The translations under genes and the position numbers were made by a program. Under the pieces are notes generated by a model. It was not told the DNA's origin. It worked only from the letters and a program-made list of their open reading frames with translations, and made no database searches. Shown here piece after piece: positions 1-7,927 of a stretch of 36,960 nucleotides of DNA; position 1 is the stretch's first letter, and each line of letters starts with the position of its first letter. The DNA lies in NCBI GenBank assembly GCA_046297395.1, contig JBKCNM010000086.1:1-36960 (forward strand), written 5' to 3'. Source of the stretch: JBEICQ01 sp046297395. Lineage in GTDB: Bacteria > Bacteroidota > Bacteroidia > UBA4408.

Positions 1-180
1 AAAATTGAAACTGTTCCACTTCAGGGGAGATTGCCAAAAATTCAACTGCGTTTCGTGCGTCAATTCAAGGTGTCCTTTCTCGGCCACATCAGCGCTGGGA
101 ATGCCAACTACCAGAGATTGGCAGAAGGACCGCATAAAACAAGAACATAAGAGGATGGTAAGTAGGAAATACTTTTTCAA
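1..180 (-). CDS. Exported protein of unknown function, N-terminal 60 residues only (runs off the left edge)
   Basis: The minus strand is open from base 180 to the window edge. Its first residues are a textbook signal peptide: two lysines, then the hydrophobic run YFLLTILLCSCF, then a likely cleavage site near FCQS (about residues 18-22). The mature part begins LVVGIPSADVAEKGHLELTHE, which resembles the start of a small outer-membrane or secreted Bacteroidota protein, but I do not recognise a family. The start is inferred to be TTG at 180 because it gives the charged n-region and lies 20 bases downstream of a good TAnnTTTG box. The alternative is ATG at 135, which would lose the signal peptide core. 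The plus-strand frame over the same bases (5-220) has no recognisable protein features and is taken as a shadow. Confidence 0.6.
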   Translation of the reverse strand, partial: MKKYFLLTILLCSCFMRSFCQSLVVGIPSADVAEKGHLELTHETQLNFWQSPLKWNSFNF

Positions 181-200
181 ATTGCTTGCAATTAACAGCC

Positions 201-208
201 CAAATGTA
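201..208 (-). promoter_or_regulatory. -7 promoter box (TACATTTG) for the partial exported-protein gene
   Basis: TACATTTG on the minus strand matches the Bacteroidota TAnnTTTG box and lies about 20 bases before the proposed TTG start. I see no TTG at the usual -33 distance, so this rests on the -7 element alone. Confidence 0.4.
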
Positions 209-288
209 TGGCATGAATGATAGCACATTCTTTCAATGATGCAGTTTTAAATAATTTTAGTAATGCTAAATAATTGATTCGAGCAAAC

Positions 289-903
289 TTATAAATGGTC
301 TGCAAATACCCTTTTTTGAAAAATCAACATCACGGCCACACCCACGCTGATACAGGCGTCTGCAATATTAAAGACCGGCTGAAAAAATTCAAAATAGGAT
401 CCTCCTAGCCAAGGTATCCATTGGGGATATTGGCCACTAAACAAAGGAAAGTAAAACATGTCAACCACCCTGCCAAACATAAAGGGTGCATACCCTCCGC
501 CTTCGGGCAAAAATGTGGCAAGAGAAATATTGCTCTCAGAAAACACCAAACCGTAAAAGCAAGAATCAATCAGATTGCCTGCAGCTCCGGCAAAAACCAG
601 TGAAAGGGTGTAAATCAAAACTTTGTCGGCCTTCTTCTTTATTTGTTTGTAGAGATAATATCCAAGGCCTGCAATGGCTATGGCCCTGAAAATACTGAGA
701 AACAACTTTCCGGATTTGCCGGCCAGTTGCATACCAAAAGCCATTCCGTTGTTCTCGGTAAAGTGGAGATAAAACCAATTGCCGGCAACTGAAACTTGTT
801 CACCCAGATAGAAATGTGTTTTGATATATATTTTTAATGCCTGATCCAGTGTCAGCATCAACACGATAAGGAATACCGGCGCAGTGAAGTTGGATTTAGG
901 CAT
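289..903 (-). CDS. lspA: Lipoprotein signal peptidase (signal peptidase II)
   Basis: This is an inner-membrane aspartyl protease that removes the signal peptide from prolipoproteins after diacylglyceryl transfer. All family motifs are present: DQALKIYIK near residue 20, TENNGMAFG (49-57), GAAGNLID (106-113), GRVVDMF carrying the first catalytic Asp (D148), and FNIADACIS carrying the second (D182). Four hydrophobic segments fit the usual topology. At 204 residues it is longer than the roughly 160-residue E. coli type. The extra length is a periplasmic insertion between the two catalytic aspartates (34 rather than about 19 residues apart), which I recall as common in Bacteroidota. It is the last gene of the ileS > traR-like > lspA operon, 51 bases after the preceding stop, with a hairpin just before its start. 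The identification is secure. Confidence 0.96.
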   Translation of the reverse strand: MPKSNFTAPVFLIVLMLTLDQALKIYIKTHFYLGEQVSVAGNWFYLHFTENNGMAFGMQLAGKSGKLFLSIFRAIAIAGLGYYLYKQIKKKADKVLIYTLSLVFAGAAGNLIDSCFYGLVFSESNISLATFLPEGGGYAPFMFGRVVDMFYFPLFSGQYPQWIPWLGGSYFEFFQPVFNIADACISVGVAVMLIFQKRVFADHL

Positions 904-909
904 AAAGAA

Positions 910-930
910 GGGGTATGGTTTGCATACCCC
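910..930 (-). other. Perfect 8-bp hairpin immediately upstream of lspA
   Basis: GGGGTATG at 910-917 and CATACCCC at 923-930 form a perfect stem with a 5-base loop. On the transcript the stem ends 6 bases before the lspA ATG, followed by UUCUUU. It could be an intercistronic processing or stabilising element, a weak attenuator, or a structure limiting ribosome access to lspA. Function is inferred only. Confidence 0.55.
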
Positions 931-954
931 GGTTATATTTACTGATATAAACCA

Positions 955-2385
955 TTAATGGTTTTGCATTTTTTTGGCGTCGATGCTCAGAGTGGCATGG
1001 GGCACAACTCGCAAACGGTCCTTTGGAATCATCTGGCCTGTGCCACGGCAGATGCCGTAGGTTTTATTTTCTATACGCACCAAAGCCGCTTCAAGATTTT
1101 GAATAAACTTTTGCTGACGCATGGCCAACTGTGTGGTTTCTTCTTTGCTCAACACTTCTGAACCATCCTCCAACAACTTAAATGTTGGCGAAGTATCGTC
1201 AGTTCCGTTATTGTCTTTGTGTGACAATGCATCCTTGAGCAATTCAAAATCATTGCGTGCCTCATCAAGTTTTTTGTTAATCAAATCGCGGAATTCAGCC
1301 AATTCCTGATCAGTGAATTTTGTCCTTTCCAGCCTTGGCACATCGGTTGATGAAACAGCAGGAGCTGAAGTAGGTTTGTTTCCCGGGAAATTATAAGTTA
1401 TTTTTTTTGCAGATTCAATTTCTTTTCTGATCTGCTCGGGATCTCTGTTTAGTAAATAATCCTCGCTTCCCCCTTTTCTCCTTCTTGATACAGTCTCTGT
1501 TTTTTCCTTTTTGGGTGCTGCTTCTGTTTTTTCTTTTTTGTTTACGGCTTCGGCATTGTCTTTCTTTACTGGAATAGGAGCAGCAGCCTGGGTTTTTGCT
1601 TTGGGGGCAGGTGCAGGTTTGGTTTCAGCGGTGGAGGGAGGTTCGGTTGGTTTGGGTTTAGAAACCACAGGAGGCGTTGCCTTTACTGTAGTTTTCGAAA
1701 CGGCTGTAGCGACTTCTTTTGCTTTGGCCACAGGTTTTGCTGTGGATTTTACAGTTTTGGTTGCTACCGTTGCTTTCTGTGTTACCTGCGTTTTTTTATC
1801 CTTATTGCCGGTATTTGATTTGCTGGTAGCAGGTGCTTTAGATCCTGTTTTTGGAGCTTTTGCCGAAGAAGCCGCGGGGACTTTTGATTTGCTTACCACT
1901 TTTCCTTTGGCCTTTGTGTTGGCACTTGATTTGGTGTTGGCCTTTGAACTTGCCTTGGGTTTGGCGGAAGTTTTAATGCTTTTGGCAACCGGCTTAAAAA
2001 TCTTTTTTACAGCTTTGGCAACTGTTTTAACTGCTTTCTTCACAGGGTTCTTTTTCACTGAGTTTTTACTTGCTGCCTTTGGAGCTGCTTTCTTGATGAC
2101 AGGTTTGCTGGTTTTTTTGGAGGCAGCAGCTTGAACCTTATTGTTTTTTGGCTTGCTTGGTTTGCTTGTCTTGCGACTTGTTGCTTGTGCAGTTTTTTTT
2201 GCAACAGGTTTGGCAGTCTTCTTGGCGGAGGATTTAACCATTTTACCTGTAGCGGGTTTACTTGCTTTTTTGGCAACTACCTTGGATTTTTTGGTTGTCA
2301 CAGACTTGCTTTTCTGTTTTTGAACAGGCTTTGCTTTTTTTGCTGTGATTACTTTCTTGGCTTTTGGTGTTTTCTTGTTTGCCAT
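955..2385 (-). CDS. TraR/DksA-family protein with a long Lys/Ala/Pro-rich histone-H1-like N-terminal tail
   Basis: The last 120 or so residues (about 355-476) are a DksA/TraR fold. They contain the helical stretch FTDQELAEFRDLINKKLDEA, a coiled coil, and the C-terminal signature YGICRGTGQMIPKDRLRVVPHATLSI. DksA proteins bind the RNA polymerase secondary channel and tune transcription with ppGpp. The zinc finger is degenerate: only one of the four cysteines remains (C446), as I recall for many Bacteroidota homologues, so zinc binding is unlikely. Roughly residues 1-330 are low-complexity repeats of K, A, P, S and T (motifs such as KKASKPA and AKKTAKPV), like histone H1 or AlgP tails, and probably bind nucleic acid. 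The start is ATG at 2385 (MANKKTPKAKK), 7 bases after the ileS stop. An upstream in-frame ATG at 2445 lies inside ileS and is not favoured. It sits between ileS and lspA in one operon. Confidence 0.85.
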   Translation of the reverse strand: MANKKTPKAKKVITAKKAKPVQKQKSKSVTTKKSKVVAKKASKPATGKMVKSSAKKTAKPVAKKTAQATSRKTSKPSKPKNNKVQAAASKKTSKPVIKKAAPKAASKNSVKKNPVKKAVKTVAKAVKKIFKPVAKSIKTSAKPKASSKANTKSSANTKAKGKVVSKSKVPAASSAKAPKTGSKAPATSKSNTGNKDKKTQVTQKATVATKTVKSTAKPVAKAKEVATAVSKTTVKATPPVVSKPKPTEPPSTAETKPAPAPKAKTQAAAPIPVKKDNAEAVNKKEKTEAAPKKEKTETVSRRRKGGSEDYLLNRDPEQIRKEIESAKKITYNFPGNKPTSAPAVSSTDVPRLERTKFTDQELAEFRDLINKKLDEARNDFELLKDALSHKDNNGTDDTSPTFKLLEDGSEVLSKEETTQLAMRQQKFIQNLEAALVRIENKTYGICRGTGQMIPKDRLRVVPHATLSIDAKKMQNH

Positions 2386-2392
2386 GGTGTGT

Positions 2393-5300
2393 TTATTTTT
2401 CAATTGACACTTTGGTATGAACACCTTCCTCCAGAACGAGTTCAACCATTTGATTATCAGGTATATTATTTGAAAATTCCAGCGAATCTGCTAAAATTTC
2501 GGCGCAAATATAGGTTTTATTGTCAATTATTGCAGGACTGATTCGCTCATCCTCCAGAATTTTAAGCTTGATACGATCCGTAATTTCATAGCCTTTCTCT
2601 TTGCGAAGATTTTGAAGCCGGTTTACCAACTCTCTGGCAAGTCCTTCATTTTTTAGGCTTTCTGTTAGCTGAACATCGAGGGCTACAGTGTATGGACCTT
2701 GATTGGCAACCTTCCAACCCGGAATATCCACAGGGATAATCTCCACATCTTCAGCCAATAGTACAACTTCCTTGTCCTGACAGGTAAAAGTGTAATGACC
2801 GGAAGATTCAATTGATTGAATCACCCTGGCTTGTTCTGCAGCGGCATGGTCCTGAATTCCTTTCATCAAAGCCCCGAACTTCTTTCCTAGGCTTTTGAAG
2901 TTGAGTTTAAGGTTTTTTGTGATTTGCACCTCATTTTCCGTTACAAACTCAATCGCCTTTACATTTACCTCGGCCTTTACCAAATCTTCTACCTTATTCA
3001 GGTTTTCCATGGCTTCCTTGTTCAACACCGGAATCCTCAATCTGGCAAGGGGCTGGCGAACCTTGATATTCTCTTTCTTTCGGATACTAAGTACCATGCT
3101 TGAAATTTGTCTGGCAGTTTCCATCCTTTCTTCGAGAGAAAGGTCTATCCATTCATTTTTTGGTTCAGGAAAATAGGCAAGATGAACCGACGCTGCAGGA
3201 TTTCTTCTGCTTACTTTGTTCAGATCACCAAACAATTTATCTGCATAAAAGGGAGCAATAGGGCTCATTAGGATGGCAAGGGTTTCCAGACAAGTGTACA
3301 GTGTTTGATAGGCAGAAATTTTATCACTGCTGTATTCACCTTTCCAGAAACGCCTGCGGCATAGTCTCACATACCAATTGCTCAGCAATTCATCTATAAA
3401 AGACTGTATGGTACGGGCAGCCCGCGTAGGTTCATAATCCGTAAAAGCTGCATCACATTGTTTACAAACGGTTTGCAATGAACTCAGAATCCATCTGTCT
3501 ATTTCGGGTCTTTCCTCAATGGGTATCTCGGGTTCAGCAAATGTGAATTTGTCAATGTTGGCATACATCGCAAAAAATTGATAGGTATTATGAAGTGTCG
3601 CAAACAATGATCGTTGCACTTCAACGATGCCTTCTTCATCAAACTTAAGATTGTCCCAAGGTTGAGCATTGGCAATCATGTACCACCTTGTGGCATCCGG
3701 CCCATAAGCATCGATGGTTTTAAAGGGATCAACAGCATTGCCCAATCGTTTGCTCATTTTATTTCCATTTTTGTCAAGTACCAGACCATTGGAAACCACC
3801 GCCTTGAATGCCACCGAGTCAAATACCAGTGTGGAGATTGCATGCAGTGTGAAAAACCAGCCCCGGGTTTGGTCCACTCCTTCGGCAATAAAGTCGGCAG
3901 GAAATCGCCGACGATGATCTATTGCCTCCGAATTTTCAAAAGGGTAATGAAGCTGAGCAAAAGGCATGGCGCCGCTGTCAAACCAAACATCAATCAAATC
4001 GCTTTCACGGAACATTTTTTTTCCGGTGTCGGAACACAGGACAATATTGTCTACAAAAGGACGATGAAGATTGTGCACATCATCGGCTGTTTCAATGCCT
4101 GCCGCTTTTGCTTTCGCTATTTCTGCTTTCAGTTCTTCCACGGAGCCAATGCATTTTTCCTCGCTGCCGTCGTCGCTTCTCCATACAGGAAGAGGAATTC
4201 CCCAATATCTCGAACGACTCAGGTTCCAGTCTACTAGGTTTTCCAGCCAATTGCCAAAACGACCTGTTCCTGGTGACTCGGGCTTCCATTTGATGGTTTT
4301 GTTCAGGGCAATCATTCGTTCTCTTGCCGCTGTGGTGCGCACAAACCAAGAGTCGAGAGGATAATACAACACTGGTTTGTCAGTTCTCCAGCAATGCGGA
4401 TAAGCATGCTCGTAGGTTTCTTTCTTGAATAACAGGCCATCCAGTTCGAGTTTGAGCACGATCTGCTCATCCACCGATAGGTATTCACCAGTGCGGTTTA
4501 CAATGCGGGCAATTAAATCATGAAGTGCAGAACCTGAAAGTGCCTTGTGTTTTTCAATCGCTGCTGATTTTTCGACCTCACTGAGGTATTCCTGTGTTAC
4601 ATATTCGCCGGCAAACATGCCCATCTCTGCGCGATACCTGCCTTGCAAGTCAACAAGCGGTACCAATTTTTCATAGCCACTTGCTGTCTCATCTTTTACC
4701 AGCATGGCCGGAACGCCTGCTTGTTTGGCTGCCCGCATATCATCGGCTCCGAAAGTGGGTGCAATATGCACAATACCTGTACCATCTGTAGTGGTTACAA
4801 AATCACCCTCTATCACCCTGAAAGGTGCACCAACATTTTCAGCGTTGATAAATGGCTGTGCAAAAGGTAACAATTGTTGGTAGGTAATCCCCGTGAGTTG
4901 TTTGCCCTCATATAAACCCAGAATTTCCCAATGTGCGATTTTTCCCTTGCGGATGATCTCCTTTTTGTGAGTGCTGATCATATCCGCATCGAAGAAATCA
5001 GTGCCCTTAAGTTCAGATTCAATTGCACTTTTCCGCATACCGGTGCTCGGCGCCTTGTCAGTATCCGACAGCTCAAAATAACCTGAGAAGCAGTTTTTTG
5101 CAAGCAACACACAGACCACGGCTAAATTGAATGGATTGACTGTTTTTACAAGCAAGTACTCAATATCTTTTCCAACAGCCAGGGCAGTGTTGGACGACAA
5201 TGTCCAGGGGGTTGTTGTCCATGCCAGAAAATAAACCTTTTTCTCTCCCCACAACACATTTGTTTTGTTGTTGGGTTGTGCCTCAAACATCGCCACTGCA

Positions 5301-5923
5301 GAACGGTCTTTTACCTGTTTGTAACAACCGGGCTGGTTGAGTTCATGAGAGGAGAGTCCGGTTCCCGCCTTGGGTGAATAGGGCTGGATGGTGTATCCTT
5401 TGTAGAGATAATTTTTTTGATGAAGATTTTTCAGCAGCCACCATACAGATTCAATATAATCGGTGTCGCAGGTAACATAAGGATGATCCATGTCAACCCA
5501 ATATCCCATTTGTTTGGTGAGTTTATTCCAAACATCGGTGTATTTCATTACATCTTTTCTACAGGCTTCGTTGTATGCTTCAATGGAGATGGTTTTTCCG
5601 ATATCTTCCTTGGTAATTCCCAGGGCTTTTTCCACACCCAGCTCTACCGGCAGACCATGTGTATCCCATCCGGCTTTGCGATGTACCTGCTTTCCCTTTA
5701 GTGTTTGGTAGCGACAAAAAATATCTTTGATGGTTCTTGCCATCACATGATGTATCCCGGGAAGTCCGTTGGCAGAAGGAGGGCCCTCATAGAAAACAAA
5801 GGAAGGCTTGCCTTCTCTCTCGGAAATACTCTTTTCAAAAATCTGATTCTTTTCCCAGCCCTCTGCTACTTCGCTGGCAATTTCGTTTAACTTGAGTTGC
5901 TTGTATTCTTTGTAAGTGCCCAT
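2393..5923 (-). CDS. ileS: Isoleucyl-tRNA synthetase, eukaryote-like (IleRS2) type with a swapped GIHH signature
   Basis: This class I synthetase charges tRNA-Ile with isoleucine. The protein has 1176 residues from ATG at 5923 (MGTYKEYKQLKL). The in-frame ATG 13 codons upstream overlaps the promoter box and is rejected. The N-terminal catalytic fold is clear (FYEGPPSANG at about 45-53), followed by the CP1 editing insertion with the tryptophan-rich TTTPWTLSSNTALAVG. KMSKR lies at about 722-726, followed by the anticodon-binding domain. No C-terminal zinc finger is seen, as expected for the longer eukaryote-like clade. The signature that is normally HxGH reads G56-I-H-H59, so His and Gly have exchanged places. 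In IleRS2 enzymes this exchange has been linked to very high mupirocin resistance. It is the first gene of an operon with the TraR-like gene and lspA. Identity is certain; the resistance is inference. Confidence 0.97.
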   Translation of the reverse strand: MGTYKEYKQLKLNEIASEVAEGWEKNQIFEKSISEREGKPSFVFYEGPPSANGLPGIHHVMARTIKDIFCRYQTLKGKQVHRKAGWDTHGLPVELGVEKALGITKEDIGKTISIEAYNEACRKDVMKYTDVWNKLTKQMGYWVDMDHPYVTCDTDYIESVWWLLKNLHQKNYLYKGYTIQPYSPKAGTGLSSHELNQPGCYKQVKDRSAVAMFEAQPNNKTNVLWGEKKVYFLAWTTTPWTLSSNTALAVGKDIEYLLVKTVNPFNLAVVCVLLAKNCFSGYFELSDTDKAPSTGMRKSAIESELKGTDFFDADMISTHKKEIIRKGKIAHWEILGLYEGKQLTGITYQQLLPFAQPFINAENVGAPFRVIEGDFVTTTDGTGIVHIAPTFGADDMRAAKQAGVPAMLVKDETASGYEKLVPLVDLQGRYRAEMGMFAGEYVTQEYLSEVEKSAAIEKHKALSGSALHDLIARIVNRTGEYLSVDEQIVLKLELDGLLFKKETYEHAYPHCWRTDKPVLYYPLDSWFVRTTAARERMIALNKTIKWKPESPGTGRFGNWLENLVDWNLSRSRYWGIPLPVWRSDDGSEEKCIGSVEELKAEIAKAKAAGIETADDVHNLHRPFVDNIVLCSDTGKKMFRESDLIDVWFDSGAMPFAQLHYPFENSEAIDHRRRFPADFIAEGVDQTRGWFFTLHAISTLVFDSVAFKAVVSNGLVLDKNGNKMSKRLGNAVDPFKTIDAYGPDATRWYMIANAQPWDNLKFDEEGIVEVQRSLFATLHNTYQFFAMYANIDKFTFAEPEIPIEERPEIDRWILSSLQTVCKQCDAAFTDYEPTRAARTIQSFIDELLSNWYVRLCRRRFWKGEYSSDKISAYQTLYTCLETLAILMSPIAPFYADKLFGDLNKVSRRNPAASVHLAYFPEPKNEWIDLSLEERMETARQISSMVLSIRKKENIKVRQPLARLRIPVLNKEAMENLNKVEDLVKAEVNVKAIEFVTENEVQITKNLKLNFKSLGKKFGALMKGIQDHAAAEQARVIQSIESSGHYTFTCQDKEVVLLAEDVEIIPVDIPGWKVANQGPYTVALDVQLTESLKNEGLARELVNRLQNLRKEKGYEITDRIKLKILEDERISPAIIDNKTYICAEILADSLEFSNNIPDNQMVELVLEEGVHTKVSIEK

Positions 5924-5949
5924 ACGGGTGTTGATAAAAAATGAGTGTG

Positions 5950-5957
5950 CAAAAGTA
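5950..5957 (-). promoter_or_regulatory. -7 promoter box (TACTTTTG) for the ileS operon
   Basis: TACTTTTG on the minus strand matches TAnnTTTG exactly and lies 26 bases upstream of the ileS ATG. This predicts a 5' leader of about 20 bases. No clear -33 TTG is visible. Confidence 0.55.
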
Positions 5958-6061
5958 CACAAAAAAGAGCCCGGCCTTGTGGCTTAAAATGGCTGGATTG
6001 TTGGATGATTTTTAGAAAAAAAACCTTGTTATGCCAGCACAAAAGAATGCTGAATAATGTT

Positions 6062-6069
6062 TAGGTTTG
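6062..6069 (+). promoter_or_regulatory. -7 promoter box (TAGGTTTG) directly in front of fhs
   Basis: TAGGTTTG matches TAnnTTTG and ends 4 bases before the fhs ATG at 6074. Transcription would then begin at or almost at the start codon, giving a leaderless or near-leaderless mRNA. No convincing -33 element is visible, so this could be fortuitous. Confidence 0.4.
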
Positions 6070-6073
6070 TTGC

Positions 6074-7741
6074 ATGTCCGACATAGAAATAGCGCGCTCT
6101 GTGCCTATGAAGCCCTTACAGGAGATTGTTTCCGACTTGGGCATTGCAGCAGATGTCCCCGAATATTACGGTAAGTTCAAAGCCAAACTTCCTTTGCATC
6201 TCATCTTGCCTGAGGAAAAAAGAAAAGGCAAACTGGTATTGGTCACAGCCATTACGCCAACTCCTGCGGGCGAGGGAAAAACCACGGTTTCTGTTGGTCT
6301 CACGGATGGCCTCAACCACATTGGAAAAAAAGCCATTGCTGTACTTAGGGAACCTTCTCTTGGTCCGGTATTTGGCATCAAGGGTGGAGCCGCCGGAGGA
6401 GGATACTCACAAGTGGTTCCCATGGAGGATATCAACCTGCATTTTACCGGTGATTTTCATGCAGTAGCGGCAGCCAATAACCTGCTGTCTGCTGTTATCG
6501 ATAACATTATTCAACAGCCTTCTCATCCTCATCAGCCCGATCCAAAGCAGATTCTATGGAAACGATGCATGGATATGAATGACAGAAGCCTGCGCGAGAT
6601 TGTTGTTGGGATGGGAGGGAAAGCCAACGGAACCATGCGCACCGATGGATTCAACATTACCGCAGCCAGTGAGATCATGGCCATTCTTTGCCTTTCAAGT
6701 TCTTTTGATGAACTGAAACACAAGCTCGGGGAAATTCTGGTTGGCTATACAGTATCTGGAACACCGGTTTTTGCGCGTGACCTCAAAGTAGCTGACGCCA
6801 TGGCCATTCTCTTAAAAGAAGCCATCAAGCCCAATCTCGTGCAAACACTTGGCGGCAATCCTGCTTTGGTTCACGGTGGCCCTTTTGCCAATATTGCACA
6901 AGGAACCAATACGATTACAGCCACTTCCATGGGACTTTCGCTTGCTGATTATGCCGTTACAGAAGCAGGGTTCGGAGCAGATCTGGGGGCTGAAAAATTC
7001 ATGAACATCAAATGTATTTATGGAAAAATCAAACCGGATGCAGTGGTGCTTGTGGCAACGATTCGTGCCCTTCGCCATCATGGAGGATCACCCGCAAAGG
7101 AATACGGGAAACCCTCACCGGAAAGGGTGAAAGAAGGCACGGCCAACCTCTTGCGACACATCGAAAATCTGCAGTTATTTGGCATGCAGCCAATTGTTGC
7201 CATCAATTATTTTCTGGGTGATACAGAAGAAGAAATTGAAATCGTGAAACAAGCTTGCAGTAATATGGGCATAGATGCGGTACTCAGCAAAGGATGGGCC
7301 GAAGGCGGAAAAGGATGTGCCCGGCTTGCATCTGCAGTAGTTGATGCCATTGAGCGAAAAACATCACAGTTTGTTCCTCTTTATAATCATACGCTGGGCA
7401 TTAAAGAAAAGATAGAACTACTCTGTAAAAAAATTTATAGGGCTCAAGATGTACACTATACTTCAAAGGCCGAGTCGGATATCCGAAACTTGATGCGTTT
7501 GGGCAAGGAGCACCTGCCTGTGTGTATGGCTAAAACGCAGAAATCGTTTTCTGATAATGAGAAAAAAATCAATGCTCCCACCGGATTTATCATCACTGTT
7601 CGTGAAGTGGAACTCGCACTCGGTGCAGGTTTTGTTATACCCATTCTGGGAAATATGATGCGCATGCCCGGTCTCCCTCCGGTACCTGCCTCTGAAGGCA
7701 TGAGCATAGATAGCCATGGACAGATAAGCGGCCTTAGTTAG
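6074..7741 (+). CDS. fhs: Formate-tetrahydrofolate ligase (10-formyl-THF synthetase)
   Basis: This cytosolic enzyme makes 10-formyltetrahydrofolate from formate, ATP and tetrahydrofolate, feeding purine synthesis and one-carbon metabolism. The P-loop-like ATP site TPTPAGEGKTT (62-72) is diagnostic. The following stretches GPVFGIKGGAAGGGYSQVVPMEDINLHFTGD and the C-terminal GNMMRMPGLPPVPASEGM are typical of the family. At 555 residues the protein is full length. The start MSDIEIARS is the standard family beginning. It is transcribed divergently from ileS across a 150-base gap. No strong terminator follows: the 186 bases to the next gene are AT-rich with only a weak inverted repeat. Confidence 0.97.
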   Translation: MSDIEIARSVPMKPLQEIVSDLGIAADVPEYYGKFKAKLPLHLILPEEKRKGKLVLVTAITPTPAGEGKTTVSVGLTDGLNHIGKKAIAVLREPSLGPVFGIKGGAAGGGYSQVVPMEDINLHFTGDFHAVAAANNLLSAVIDNIIQQPSHPHQPDPKQILWKRCMDMNDRSLREIVVGMGGKANGTMRTDGFNITAASEIMAILCLSSSFDELKHKLGEILVGYTVSGTPVFARDLKVADAMAILLKEAIKPNLVQTLGGNPALVHGGPFANIAQGTNTITATSMGLSLADYAVTEAGFGADLGAEKFMNIKCIYGKIKPDAVVLVATIRALRHHGGSPAKEYGKPSPERVKEGTANLLRHIENLQLFGMQPIVAINYFLGDTEEEIEIVKQACSNMGIDAVLSKGWAEGGKGCARLASAVVDAIERKTSQFVPLYNHTLGIKEKIELLCKKIYRAQDVHYTSKAESDIRNLMRLGKEHLPVCMAKTQKSFSDNEKKINAPTGFIITVREVELALGAGFVIPILGNMMRMPGLPPVPASEGMSIDSHGQISGLS

Positions 7742-7927
7742 GAAACTGCAAGCTTATCAACTCCTCGATTAAACTTGTTGATTCTGATTATTTAACAGGA
7801 ACCCATTCAGTATTTTTATTGGTGTTTAATCATTTTGGATTTCTATCCTAGGGTGATTTTGATGTTATATTATGATGAAATAATGAAACCATGATTTTTT
7901 TTAATTTATTTTCGAAAAAAAAACCCA

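Noticed and set aside
5..220. Plus-strand open frame of 71 codons at the left edge
   Set aside because: Antisense to the signal-peptide-bearing partial gene on the minus strand; no recognisable protein character.
250..275. AT-rich inverted repeat (TTTAG ... CTAAA) downstream of lspA as a terminator
   Set aside because: Five AT-rich pairs, no GC core and no T run on the minus strand.
1511..2134. Plus-strand open frame of 207 codons, hydrophobic, Ala/Phe/Leu/Val-rich
   Set aside because: It is the antisense of the Lys/Ala/Pro-rich tail of the DksA-like gene: AAA/AAG and GCA-type codons read backwards give Phe, Leu and Ala. No start context or homology.
3614..4237. Plus-strand open frame of 207 codons opposite ileS
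   Set aside because: Lies wholly inside ileS, has a composition unlike real proteins and no recognised domain; a shadow frame.
7756..7782. Inverted repeat ATCAAC ... GTTGAT after fhs as a terminator
   Set aside because: Only 6 AT-rich pairs with a 15-base loop and no T run.
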